Below, one piece after another: positions 26,063-34,789 of a DNA stretch of 64,000 nucleotides (position 1 is its first letter; every line of letters starts with the position of its first letter). The stretch is from Chloroflexota bacterium (GTDB taxonomy: Bacteria > Chloroflexota > Anaerolineae > Anaerolineales > UBA11579). The DNA lies in assembly GCA_019456165.1 (NCBI GenBank), contig VRUJ01000004.1:104224-168223 (forward strand), given 5' to 3'. Both the position numbers and the translations under genes were made by a program. The notes beneath the pieces are model-generated. The model ran no database searches and had not been told where the DNA came from. It saw nothing but the letters and a program-made list of their open reading frames with translations.

Positions 26063-26821
26063 TCAAGCAATACTGGAATCTGGAAGGTTACGCGGCGTAA
26101 CAATCTCCAAATCTCCTTGTGAAATCAACCACTCTGCCCGCTGCCAGTCCTGCAGCGTATCAATATCGACACTGAAGCGTTGGTCAATCATAAGCGGCAG
26201 AATCACCGACCCGCTCATTGAATGCTTACGCAGAATGGTCTCGGCCCGGATAACATCTATATGCCCAGTTTGCCAGTAAGTAGATGGCAGGAATTGTCTG
26301 GGAGTATTATGCGGTTCTGCTATTCCGTCCAAAGATAGCAAAGACTGCATCCGCTCTTTTTCATCCAGGCGCCACATTTTATATGGGTTTTGTTCCGCAG
26401 GGACAACACCACGAACGGAATCAGCCTCAGGATGCTCTAACAAAATCCGCACAGCGCGGTCAACAATATCCTTTGGCCGTATTGGTGAAGTGGGACGCAG
26501 CTGCACGACGATCTGCGGATTATAGTTCTCATTTTCAGCCAGCCACTCTAGTGCATGCTGGAAGACAGGGAAATCGAGTGTATCGTCTTGGGCAAATTCG
26601 GCCGGGCGCACAAAAGGCGCCTCGGCGCCATAGCGGCGTGAAACTTCAGCGATTTCAGCATTATCTGTGCTGACTACCACTCGGTTTACAGAGTCGGCAT
26701 CCAGCCCGGCCGCGATACTGAAAGCAATAAGTGGGTGTCCAGCAAATAGTAGAACATTCTTGCGCGGGATACTCTTCGAGCCGCCGCGTGCTGGTATCAG
26801 AGCGAGAATTTTGGTTTCCAT
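26063..26821 (-). CDS. CMP-nonulosonate synthetase (acylneuraminate cytidylyltransferase)
   Basis: Activates a nonulosonic acid (sialic, legionaminic or pseudaminic type) with CTP. The 252-residue protein begins LALIPARGGSKSIPRKN, the canonical ARGGSK CTP loop. It continues with VVVSTDNAEIAEVS, QLRPTSPIR and RFSVDIDTLQDW, which carries the metal-binding Asp. It precedes the NeuB fusion in the same direction (63-base gap), as expected for synthase and activator. A GC-rich hairpin at 26842-26880 lies only 20 bases upstream and no ribosome binding site is seen, so expression may be limited. Confidence 0.9.
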   Translation of the reverse strand: METKILALIPARGGSKSIPRKNVLLFAGHPLIAFSIAAGLDADSVNRVVVSTDNAEIAEVSRRYGAEAPFVRPAEFAQDDTLDFPVFQHALEWLAENENYNPQIVVQLRPTSPIRPKDIVDRAVRILLEHPEADSVRGVVPAEQNPYKMWRLDEKERMQSLLSLDGIAEPHNTPRQFLPSTYWQTGHIDVIRAETILRKHSMSGSVILPLMIDQRFSVDIDTLQDWQRAEWLISQGDLEIVTPRNLPDSSIA

Positions 26822-26841
26822 GGGTCTTGTTTTAGTCTACA

Positions 26842-26880
26842 CCCTCGGCCTCAGCAGCCTCCGGCTGCCTCCGGTGAGGG
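26842..26880 (-). promoter_or_regulatory. GC-rich hairpin before the CMP-nonulosonate synthetase gene
   Basis: Inner stem GCAGCC (26854-26859) with GGCTGC (26863-26868), outer CCCTC (26842-26846) with GAGGG (26876-26880). It lies between the PtmA-like SDR and the cytidylyltransferase start. There is no T-tract, so this is not a clear terminator; it could be a leader structure or mRNA processing element. Confidence 0.35.
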
Positions 26881-26943
26881 CAAGAAATTCAATTGAACTA
26901 CCAATCAATCGCCTTCATAGACGGCTGCATTCCATCCGATGTT

Positions 26944-27765
26944 TTACCACGCCGTCCAACCGCCATCCACAACCAAATTAGCTCCGGTCATATATGTGGA
27001 TGCATCAGAAGCCAGGAAGAGCAGCGCGCCGTTCATCTCATCTTTCTCAGCCATGCGGCCTAAAACAGTACGCGCCGAATATACCTTAACAAACTCATCT
27101 TCATGGTCGTTGAAGACTCCCCCAGGAGTCAGCGCGTTGACGCGAATATTTTTACCAGCGTAGTAAGTGGCCAAATATTTGGTTAACCCAAGCACGCCAG
27201 CTTTGGTCACGGAGTAAGCCACTGGCTTATATGCCGGAGACTGCCCTTCGCGTTGGTAGATGCGCTGATCGGGTCCAGCCAAACCATAAGTAGAACAAAT
27301 ATTGATCACCACTCCAGAGCCTTGCTCAAGCATGGGTTTAACAGCGGCCTGGGAGCACAAGAAAACTCCCGTGAGGTTGACCTCCAAGGCTTGATTCCAA
27401 ATCTCGAGGGGGTAATCCTCAAAAGAATTGGTATGCTGTTTTGCATGTTGGGGGTCAAATTTGGGGTCAAGGGCTGCGCTGTTTACCAGGATATCCAAGC
27501 GACTGTATGCATCTTGTGTTGCGAATACCATCTGCGCTACCGATTGCGGGTCGGTGACGTCTGCGCTCACTGCCAGGGCTTCGGCCCCACCTTTCACCAA
27601 CTGGTCTGCCACTGCCTGTGCAGCCTCAGCGTTTATATCTGCTACTACCACGCGCGCGCCTGCTTCTGCCAGGGTGATACAAAACTGTGTGCCCAACAAG
27701 CCCGCGCCGCCGGTGACGATTGCTACACGAGACTTCAGGTCAAAGAGTTCTGGGAGTTTCACCAT
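26944..27765 (-). CDS. SDR oxidoreductase, PtmA-like
   Basis: 273 residues. NAD(P) motif TGGAGLLGTQFCITLAEAG, then DINAEAA, NVN-type VNLTGVFLCSQ, the catalytic Ser in NICSTYGLAG, and YSVTKAGVLGLTKYLATYY with Tyr/Lys. The GGAGLLG opening and the position next to NeuA and NeuB resemble the flagellin-modification SDR PtmA of legionaminic acid loci, which is why that name is suggested. The C-terminal ends TGANLVVDGGWTAW. It is 24 bases downstream of the PAPS-forming enzyme. Its exact substrate is not established here. Confidence 0.83.
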   Translation of the reverse strand: MVKLPELFDLKSRVAIVTGGAGLLGTQFCITLAEAGARVVVADINAEAAQAVADQLVKGGAEALAVSADVTDPQSVAQMVFATQDAYSRLDILVNSAALDPKFDPQHAKQHTNSFEDYPLEIWNQALEVNLTGVFLCSQAAVKPMLEQGSGVVINICSTYGLAGPDQRIYQREGQSPAYKPVAYSVTKAGVLGLTKYLATYYAGKNIRVNALTPGGVFNDHEDEFVKVYSARTVLGRMAEKDEMNGALLFLASDASTYMTGANLVVDGGWTAW

Positions 27766-27789
27766 ACCAAATAACCAAAATTGATTAGC

Positions 27790-29556
27790 TTATTCAAAGG
27801 CAGCTCGCCCATCGGATTGAGCGGCCATACGGTCAGAGCGTAAAAAACCAAGTTCTTCAAGATACGTGATTATTTTACGGGCATTCTGCTCTTGTGTGAA
27901 ATTGACGGTATCCAAGGTGATTTCCGGATTACGGGGAGCTTCGTAAGGGTCATCCACGCCCGTAAAACCTTTAATCTCCCCGCGGCGTGCCCTGGAATAT
28001 AGTCCCTTTACGTCGCGCTCTTCACACACCTCAATGGGTGTATCTACGAAGACCTCAATGAAGCGTTCTTCGCCTATCATTTTACGGCACTCATTGCGCG
28101 CTGCGCGGTATGGGCTGACTGCTGCACAGATTACGCTGCCATTTTGTCGCGCGATTTCACCAGCTACAAAACCAATTCGCATCACATTTGTATTGCGGTC
28201 TTCTTTGCTGAAACCTAAGCCCTTAGATAGATGAGTACGCACAACGTCTCCATCCAGAATGGTCAATTGTCGGCCGCGTTCCATCAGCATGGATGTGACC
28301 ACTTGAGCGGTGGTCGATTTGCCGGAACCACTCAAACCAGTAAACCACAAGGCAAAACCCTGTTTGTGTCGTGGGGGATACATTTCCAAAAGAATGTCTG
28401 ATGTTTCTTTACGGGTGAACCACTCAGGCAGGTCCTTGCCTTTGGCCAGATACTCATCACGCACCTCAGTGCCGGAAATGGTATTGATGCGCGCCCCCTC
28501 AGGTTCCTGCCCCTTTTCAACAAAGCGATCTTCATCAGCTAGATACAACAACTCCTTAAAATACACTGGCTGTACACCTATTTCTTCGGCATGCTCTGCG
28601 AGCAGCTCCTGGGCTTCATAAGGTTCATAATAAAGTTTACCAGATGCATCTACCCCTGGGCCTGCATGGTCGCGGCCTATGATAAAATGCGTAGCTCCAT
28701 AATTTCTACGTAGAATGGCATGCCAGACCGCCTCGCGCGGCCCTGCCATGCGCATTGCCAATGGCAGGAGGCTGAGCAAGGTGTTTTTAGAGTCATAGTA
28801 ATTTTCTGCTAAGGATCGATATACACGTACGCGCGTGTAATGATCTACATCACCTGGCCTTGTCATGCCTACAACGGGATGGATCAAGAGACTGCCGCCA
28901 ACCTCTTGAGCTGCCCGTTTGGTCAATTCTTCATGGATGCGGTGCATTGGGTTGCGGGTTTGGAAAGCCACAACTTCCGAATTTCCCATCGCAGTTAGCA
29001 GATCACGAACCTGTGCAGGTGTACGGCGCAAGTCAACGAAATCATGATAACTGGGCAGATTGAGTACTTTTAACTCGCCAGAAATGCATAAATCTCCCCA
29101 GCGGATCATTTCAGATACCAATGGATGGCGCGGGTCAGTAGTCCCCAGAACCGCCTGGGCTTCCTTTTTGGGGTCCCACTTGAAAGTCTCTTCGATTTTC
29201 ATGATTGCAAATCGGTTATTGCGCGAATCATGCAGCACAACTTGATCTGCATTCTCAGGAAAAACTTCTTCATCTACTGTCAGGGTAATAGGAATTGGGA
29301 ATAAGTTACCATCCACCAAGCGCATATCATTCAAGACACTTTCATAATCCGCTTTACCCATGAAACGATCTAAAGGTGAAAACGCACCAATTGCCATTAA
29401 CTCAAGATCATGAAGCGCGCGCGCTGAAATTTGTATAGAATGAAATTGCGCTGATTCCTCCAATAACCTTTCACGTTCCTCACCACTATTTACCATATCA
29501 ACTAATTTGCCGCCAAAAGGAGCAATTAATTTTCCTTGTTTTACTGATTTTGTCAT
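27790..29556 (-). CDS. Bifunctional ATP sulfurylase / APS kinase (PAPS synthase)
   Basis: Makes PAPS, the sulfate donor, from sulfate and ATP. Residues 1-395 are ATP sulfurylase: VVAFQTRNPMHRIHEELTKRA, and FIIGRDHAGPGVDA near residues 290-305, both complete catalytic motifs. Residues ~400-575 are APS kinase: P-loop GLSGSGKSTTAQ near 405, ILDGDVVRTHLS, and DPYEAPRNPEI. All catalytic motifs are intact. AGGAG lies 8 bases before the ATG. It follows a probable terminator and is the first gene of a unit running to the NeuB fusion and beyond. With the sulfotransferases at 8710 and 15278 it points to sulfated glycan rather than to assimilation alone; no PAPS reductase is seen. Confidence 0.94.
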   Translation of the reverse strand: MTKSVKQGKLIAPFGGKLVDMVNSGEERERLLEESAQFHSIQISARALHDLELMAIGAFSPLDRFMGKADYESVLNDMRLVDGNLFPIPITLTVDEEVFPENADQVVLHDSRNNRFAIMKIEETFKWDPKKEAQAVLGTTDPRHPLVSEMIRWGDLCISGELKVLNLPSYHDFVDLRRTPAQVRDLLTAMGNSEVVAFQTRNPMHRIHEELTKRAAQEVGGSLLIHPVVGMTRPGDVDHYTRVRVYRSLAENYYDSKNTLLSLLPLAMRMAGPREAVWHAILRRNYGATHFIIGRDHAGPGVDASGKLYYEPYEAQELLAEHAEEIGVQPVYFKELLYLADEDRFVEKGQEPEGARINTISGTEVRDEYLAKGKDLPEWFTRKETSDILLEMYPPRHKQGFALWFTGLSGSGKSTTAQVVTSMLMERGRQLTILDGDVVRTHLSKGLGFSKEDRNTNVMRIGFVAGEIARQNGSVICAAVSPYRAARNECRKMIGEERFIEVFVDTPIEVCEERDVKGLYSRARRGEIKGFTGVDDPYEAPRNPEITLDTVNFTQEQNARKIITYLEELGFLRSDRMAAQSDGRAAFE

Positions 29557-29628
29557 GCAATAGCTCCTAGTTCAAAAATAATATTTGCAGTTCATCACTC
29601 AAACTTTCGTTGATGAGCTTTCAATTTC

Positions 29629-29657
29629 AAAAAAACACCTGCCAATCGCAGCAGGCG
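29629..29657 (-). terminator. Minus-strand terminator splitting the polysaccharide locus
   Basis: Read on the minus strand: CCTGC, 8-base loop, GCAGG, extended by two flanking pairs, then TG and seven T (29629-29635). It lies after the Gfo/Idh gene and before the PAPS synthase gene. Thus the genes from about 40.5 kb to 29.8 kb end here and a new unit begins. A second stem TCATCA/TGATGA (29592-29616) follows it. Confidence 0.6.
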
Positions 29658-29772
29658 GGCTGCGCGAGGCAGACCCCCCAGGATACCACGAACACTAACC
29701 TCAGAAAAGCCGCACTCTTTTTAGCGCATAAAACTTTGCATAAGCTGCCACTTAGAGCATTGTTGGCACAAT

Positions 29773-30768
29773 TTAGCTGCTCCCAAAAGACTTCATCTGC
29801 CCGTTCTCCGCGGATTGTAAGGCTCCAAGGGATAAATCCAGAGCGCGGATGCCATCTTCGAGAGTGCAGATTGGCTCTGCCGTGCCGCGCACAACTTCGC
29901 GGAAATGATGCATCTGTGCCAGGAACATATCATTGCGTTTAAAGCCATGCGCTGTGTGAACTTCTTCCCATTCTTTTGATCCTGATCTGTAAATCTTCAC
30001 AATCTCGTCGGGATTCTCCCAACGGATAGCGCCTTGTGTTCCCACAACCTCTATGTGATGGACGGGTGGGCGTTGGTTGTAATCCAGGTGCAAGCTTCCA
30101 ATTAATCCGCTGGAAAATTGCAATCCGATTTCGGCTGTATCTTCAACTTCTAGCTCCAGATCGCTCAACTCTCCAGCAAACGCCCATAGTGAATCAACTT
30201 CCCCAAACATCCAACGCAAGTAATCCAGCGGGTGGCTCAGGGTGAGAACAACTCCCCCGCCAAGGTCCTTTCGCGCACTATAGCTTTTGCGGTAATCTTC
30301 CCAAGGGTGCCAATCAGGCAAATATTCACCCCAATGCGCCCGCACCGAGAGGGGGCGGCCAATATCTTCCTCGGCCAAAAAATCAGCGATCTGGCGTAAT
30401 GCTGGGTGGTGTCTAAACTGGTACCCGACTAAAACATACCCGCCTCCACGCTCCAGGGCGGACTTTAGCTCATCGATATTCTCCATCGTGTGGGAAATCG
30501 GCTTTTCTAAAAACAGGCTGCAACCCGCTTCGGCTGCCGGTATGGCAACTTGCAAGTGTAAAGCAGTGGGGTTAGACACGATCACTGCATCCGGTTTTTT
30601 AGCTAAAGCAGTTTCCAAATCGGTCTCAACAGGATATCCAACAAGTTCATCTTCGGGCAAGGTGGAACGCTGTGTGCGAAAAAGTGTGATGTCTTTTTCA
30701 CCTAATGCTGCCAAATTACGCAGATGGCGGCGTCCAATCGAACCCAATCCAGCTATTAAGAATTTCAT
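29773..30768 (-). CDS. Gfo/Idh/MocA-family oxidoreductase
   Basis: 331 residues. An N-terminal Rossmann fold with FLIAGLGSIGRRHLRNL, VIVSNPTALHLQVA and LFLEKPISHTME, the EKP motif whose Lys is catalytic in this family. Then a C-terminal alpha/beta domain with DLGGGVVLTLSHPLDYLRWMFG, containing the family's substrate histidine. It uses NAD(P) to oxidise or reduce a sugar or nucleotide sugar. It directly follows the SpsF-like nucleotidyltransferase, so a nonulosonate or amino-sugar precursor is a likely substrate (inference). Confidence 0.87.
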   Translation of the reverse strand: MKFLIAGLGSIGRRHLRNLAALGEKDITLFRTQRSTLPEDELVGYPVETDLETALAKKPDAVIVSNPTALHLQVAIPAAEAGCSLFLEKPISHTMENIDELKSALERGGGYVLVGYQFRHHPALRQIADFLAEEDIGRPLSVRAHWGEYLPDWHPWEDYRKSYSARKDLGGGVVLTLSHPLDYLRWMFGEVDSLWAFAGELSDLELEVEDTAEIGLQFSSGLIGSLHLDYNQRPPVHHIEVVGTQGAIRWENPDEIVKIYRSGSKEWEEVHTAHGFKRNDMFLAQMHHFREVVRGTAEPICTLEDGIRALDLSLGALQSAENGQMKSFGSS

Positions 30769-30823
30769 CGTATCAGACTAAATCCTTCTCGTAATCCAAA
30801 ACAACCGTGAACAACTATTAAAT

Positions 30824-31588
30824 TCATTTCCGTTTGTCTACCTCACGATACTCTTTATGGCGCACTTGGGCGTTAATCTCAGCCCATTCGGGATTGTTTT
30901 CATACAAATCCAATACTTCTTGCCAGGAGAAATCATCGCGTCCCTCGAAAAACGAAACTAGTTTGCGCAAGAGCATCAGGTCCTCAGGTGTATCTACAGT
31001 CCAACGCAAATGTCCATAGTCAGGATCGTTTTTGATGTGCAATATATTAAACCTTTCAGCATGCTCGTAAAAATATGGCATGACGTGCTCGCGCTGGTGG
31101 GGTTGGTCTGCCTGCTGCCAGGCAGTTTCCAGGGCGGAAAAGGTGCAAACTTCGATATCTAAACCCACCGGTACTGTACGTTCCATCGGCAGGCGGTTGG
31201 CCGCAAAATCGAGGGGGGGATGAGTTGATAAGAATGTCTCGACTGTATGGTCAATCATAGCCGAGTCAATTAATGGGCAATCCGCAGTAAGCCGCACTAT
31301 GACATCTGCATTAAACTCTTTAGCAGCTTGATAGTAACGCTCCAATACATCGTTCATACTACCGCGATAATATTGATATCCATTCGTTTTACAAAATTCA
31401 ACCACAGGATCGTCGCTTGGGTCAGAGGTTGTGGCCACCACGACCTCATCAATCCTTTGAGCGCGCCGGGCGCGCTCTACCACCCAACCTAAAACAGGTC
31501 GCCCGCCAAGGTCTTCAAGTATCTTGCCTGGCAAACGGCTGGAGGCCATTCGACCTTGGATAATAGTTACAATTTTCGGTTCAGTCAT
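30824..31588 (-). CDS. SpsF-like nucleotidyltransferase
   Basis: 254 residues similar to the spore-coat protein SpsF and the cytidylyltransferase_3 family. N-terminal IIQGRMASSRLPGKIL, VVATTSDPSDDPV, YRGSMNDVLERYYQAA, RLTADCPLIDSAMIDHT, LDIEVCTFSALE and LRWTVDTPEDL. These enzymes are thought to activate sugar acids as CMP or similar derivatives. In this locus it sits upstream of Gfo/Idh and downstream of the GT4 and second NeuB genes, so it likely serves that second synthase (inference). Confidence 0.85.
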   Translation of the reverse strand: MTEPKIVTIIQGRMASSRLPGKILEDLGGRPVLGWVVERARRAQRIDEVVVATTSDPSDDPVVEFCKTNGYQYYRGSMNDVLERYYQAAKEFNADVIVRLTADCPLIDSAMIDHTVETFLSTHPPLDFAANRLPMERTVPVGLDIEVCTFSALETAWQQADQPHQREHVMPYFYEHAERFNILHIKNDPDYGHLRWTVDTPEDLMLLRKLVSFFEGRDDFSWQEVLDLYENNPEWAEINAQVRHKEYREVDKRK

Positions 31589-31622
31589 TTGATCTCAAAA
31601 AAAACTCGTTTACTGTTAATAT

Positions 31623-32726
31623 TCACGCCATTGCCAATTCATACGCGTGCAGCAACTGTTTGAAATTCTTGCTCCAATCAGCGCGATATTCTGCCTGTTT
31701 ACGCGCGGCACGTCCCATCTCCGCTAATTTTTCACGCTGCTCAAAGGCTTGCAATATGGAATGCTCCAGCGCATTTGCGTCCCCATCTGGGAACAACCAG
31801 CCATTCTGGTCTGGCGTAACCCATTCGCGATTGCCGGGGATGTCGGAGACAAGCGCTGGCACACCGCTAGCCATGGCTTCCATCAGCGATACAGAGGATC
31901 CATCGCTGTGCGAGGCGCTAACGTAAAGATCGGCAGTGCGGAAATAACGCGATAATTCTTTCCGTCCAACCTGGCCCGCGAAACGCACACGGCCCTGCAC
32001 CATATCCAACTCAAGGATGCGCCATATTTTCTGAGACAGCGAACCGTTGCCCAGCAGGAACAAGCGCAGCTCAGGGATCTGGCGCGCCGCCCGGGTAAAA
32101 GCCTGAGCGACCACGTCCACCCCGTATACCGGTTCCCAAGACCGTGTGTGCAGCAGCACGAAGGCGCCCTCCCAACCAGCACGTTCGCGTAAGCCGTCCT
32201 CCCGGCCAGGCGAAAAATGTTTCAGGTCCACTCCCCAGGGGAAGGTAACGATGCGTTCATCTCGGAAGCCAAAGCTGACGGCTTTGTGGCGCACTGTATC
32301 GCAATCGCTGATTAATACTGCGCTGCGTTTGAATACATAACGCGTGAGCCACATGTTTAATTTATTTCTATCTGCATCCAAAAGCAAGTCTGAACCCCAA
32401 GACATGCTCACTAAGGGTTGAAGACCGCTCAAGGCAGCCAGAAAGCTGACCGTTTGAATTGGCCCAGCGTGCAGAATATCCGGCTTTACTCGCTTCAAAA
32501 CGCGACGCAAGCTGGCAAGCAAGCGAGGGTAATCTATCAGCCTGGCTCTCGAGTGCCCTCCTGCCCACCTGACGATGTGGATTCCTGGAGGCAAGGCACG
32601 GTCTTCTTGCTGGTGTCCCCGGCGTTCAAGCCGCAAATAATAGACCTCGTGCTCAGTTTGCGCCAGGGAAGACAGAAAACGGTAATCATGGGGCGTATAG
32701 TCTCTGGTAAAGTACAAAATTCTCAA
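31623..32726 (-). CDS. Family 4 glycosyltransferase
   Basis: A 367-residue retaining GT-B transferase. N-terminal RILYFTRDYTPHDYRFL, mid-part LHAGPIQTVSFL and FPWGVDLKHFSPGR (nucleotide-sugar domain start). The C-terminal sequence contains ADLYVSASHSDGSSVSLMEAMASGVPALVSDIPGNREWV, with the EX7E-type motif (SLMEAMASG). Start codon is TTG at 32726, chosen because it gives the full first beta strand and no other Met is near. The sugar donated is unknown. Confidence 0.88.
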   Translation of the reverse strand: MRILYFTRDYTPHDYRFLSSLAQTEHEVYYLRLERRGHQQEDRALPPGIHIVRWAGGHSRARLIDYPRLLASLRRVLKRVKPDILHAGPIQTVSFLAALSGLQPLVSMSWGSDLLLDADRNKLNMWLTRYVFKRSAVLISDCDTVRHKAVSFGFRDERIVTFPWGVDLKHFSPGREDGLRERAGWEGAFVLLHTRSWEPVYGVDVVAQAFTRAARQIPELRLFLLGNGSLSQKIWRILELDMVQGRVRFAGQVGRKELSRYFRTADLYVSASHSDGSSVSLMEAMASGVPALVSDIPGNREWVTPDQNGWLFPDGDANALEHSILQAFEQREKLAEMGRAARKQAEYRADWSKNFKQLLHAYELAMA

Positions 32727-32764
32727 GATAATCTCGCATTAGGGGCATATACAACGCCCAATGA

Positions 32765-33832
32765 TCATGCCTCTAAATCATTCCAACGCAATTCTTTGCC
32801 AAAAGGAATGTCTGTTCGTGCTTTAGCGCCAATAACCATTTCATCTTCATGGGGCATGATCGCACCAGGTGTTGCTGGGCGCAGCGCTTCGATCATTTCA
32901 CGGCTCATTACCTCTCCGGCTGAAATGTCTCGTGCTGCCCGGAGGCATCGACGCTGGACAATAAGGGTGTCCTGTTCATTCCCGGCTACAAATTTTTCGG
33001 TTGATCCCAGCGCACGTTCCAATATGCGAGTTTCGGCAACCATTTCAGCCCAAGCCTCAGGATTCATGGCAAATTTATGATCTGGACCTTCGCGGTCGTT
33101 ATCATCTGTGAAATGGCGTTCAATCACCCGTGCTCCCAAAGCAACCGCACCCAGCACAGGAGCAACACTGTGGGTGTGATCTGAAAGGCCGATTATCACA
33201 TCGGGATACATCACCGCAAAGGTCTTGAGGACGTTTAGGTGTAAGTGATCGTAATTATCTGCACTGGCTGTGTAGTTAGTATTGCACTGCATTAGTACGA
33301 TTTGGTCATTTACCACGCGCACCATACTCATAGCGCGCGCCACCTCACTGATATCTGCCGCTCCAGTGGCTATTATTACCGGTTTGCCCTTTTCGGCCAT
33401 GCTGACAATGGCTTGCGGCCAAGACATTAACCCCGAACCAGCTTTGTAAGCCGGCACGTATGGATCGAGCATATCTATGGCTTCGTAATCGTAAGGGGAA
33501 GAGAAATAATGGATTTCAAATTCGTCACAAGCATCCTTGAGGGTTGGTGTCCATTCGAAAGGTATCGAAGCGCCTGAAAATACCTCGAAGACGCTTTCTT
33601 TCCACTCAGCCTGGTGAGAGACTTGTTCACCCATATTCTTGAATCCGTAATCAGAGACGATATTGGGAGCGCGGAAATTCTGGAACTTGGCCGCGTCCGC
33701 ACCGGCTTTTTTAGCCAGGTGAATAAGTTCTACGGCGCGATCCAAATCTCCATCGTGATTGGCCGCGATATCAGCGATGAAGTAAGTGGGGTGCTGCTCA
33801 CCAATGAGTTTGTCTTGGATTTTAATTTCCAT
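32765..33832 (-). CDS. NeuB-family nonulosonate synthase (second copy)
   Basis: 355 residues, a second PEP-dependent synthase in the locus. NeuB barrel: ADIAANHDGDLDRAVELI, AAKFQNF, YFSSPYDYEA, YKAGSGLMSW, IATGAADISEV, MQCNTNYTAS, GLSDHTHSV, and IERHFTDDNDREGPDHKF. The C-terminal ~65 residues (RRCLRAARDISAGEVMS to FGKELRWNDLE) are a SAF domain. It differs from the NeuB domain at 24101 in nearly every variable motif, so it likely handles a different hexosamine or is specialised. It is followed by a GT4 and an SpsF-like enzyme. Confidence 0.88.
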   Translation of the reverse strand: MEIKIQDKLIGEQHPTYFIADIAANHDGDLDRAVELIHLAKKAGADAAKFQNFRAPNIVSDYGFKNMGEQVSHQAEWKESVFEVFSGASIPFEWTPTLKDACDEFEIHYFSSPYDYEAIDMLDPYVPAYKAGSGLMSWPQAIVSMAEKGKPVIIATGAADISEVARAMSMVRVVNDQIVLMQCNTNYTASADNYDHLHLNVLKTFAVMYPDVIIGLSDHTHSVAPVLGAVALGARVIERHFTDDNDREGPDHKFAMNPEAWAEMVAETRILERALGSTEKFVAGNEQDTLIVQRRCLRAARDISAGEVMSREMIEALRPATPGAIMPHEDEMVIGAKARTDIPFGKELRWNDLEA

Positions 33833-33852
33833 AGTTTTCTCCGTTCCAGAAA

Positions 33853-34779
33853 TTAATGCACTACCGCTAGCATTTCATGCAATTTCTGCGGGTATTTCTG
33901 CTGGTACAGGCGGTGAAAACCATCCAACCCAGAAGCCACGTCGGGCAGCGGTTTACCTAAGGCCTGTGCCAGCTTTGCGTTACTCAAAGTGAGATTTGGT
34001 GAACGGGCAGCTTTCAAACCGCCATCTTCCACACTTATCGGAGTAATCAAGCTATCGTCAAATCCAAATTTGCGTGCCAGGGCAACCCCGAATTCATACT
34101 TGCTGCTTGAATCTGAGCTAACCACGTGATAGATCCCGTTCAAGTCAGCCTCAAGCATATCCAGCAGGATAGCTGCCAGGTCATTTACCAGTAATGGGCA
34201 AAAGAATACATCCTTGAAGCCCTTCACTGGTGTTTGTGCTTGCAAGTTATTAAAGAAAAACTCCGCCAAGCTGCGTTTGCCAGAAAGACTCCAACCAATC
34301 ACGTTGGTACGCGCAATGATCGCCAATGGATTAGTTTCCACGACCGCCTGCTCTCCTGCTAGTTTAGTTTTTGCATACATACTGAGAGGGTGTGGAGAGT
34401 CGCCTTCCGCATAATCGCCTCTCTGGCCGTCAAACACTGCATCGGTGGAAATATGCACAAAACGGATATCGCGTTGGGCAGCCTCACCAGCCAGCCTACC
34501 TGGTAACTCAGAGTTCAATTGTTTCGCCAGGGCTGGATCTGCTTCGCAGGTATCCAAATCTGCCAGAGCAGCGCAATGGATGATCCAATCCGGCTGTACC
34601 TGATCCATGATCTTGGCGCCAGCGTCATGCTTAAGCAGGTCGGCTGAGATGACCTCAAATTCGCCCGAACTTACCGAGTGATTGTGTGCGATTCCAAACA
34701 CCTCAAAACTCCCTACAGCTTCTAAAGCCAAGTTTAGGCCCATCAAACCACTCGCGCCGGTTACAAGCAAACGCCTCAT
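33853..34779 (-). CDS. RmlD-like NAD(P)-dependent sugar reductase
   Basis: 308 residues of the extended-SDR RmlD/dTDP-4-dehydrorhamnose reductase family: LLVTGASGLMGLNLAL, CAALADLDTCEADPAL, HISTDAVFDGQRGDY, and YAKTKLAGEQAV (Tyr/Lys). It would reduce a 4-keto nucleotide sugar; the UDP-4-keto-6-deoxy product of the next gene upstream is an obvious candidate. WbjC/CapF-type reductases of the L-FucNAc pathway use the same pairing, but they carry an extra cupin domain absent here. Located 10 bases after the dehydratase gene. Confidence 0.85.
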   Translation of the reverse strand: MRRLLVTGASGLMGLNLALEAVGSFEVFGIAHNHSVSSGEFEVISADLLKHDAGAKIMDQVQPDWIIHCAALADLDTCEADPALAKQLNSELPGRLAGEAAQRDIRFVHISTDAVFDGQRGDYAEGDSPHPLSMYAKTKLAGEQAVVETNPLAIIARTNVIGWSLSGKRSLAEFFFNNLQAQTPVKGFKDVFFCPLLVNDLAAILLDMLEADLNGIYHVVSSDSSSKYEFGVALARKFGFDDSLITPISVEDGGLKAARSPNLTLSNAKLAQALGKPLPDVASGLDGFHRLYQQKYPQKLHEMLAVVH

Positions 34780-34789
34780 CCTAATGCCT

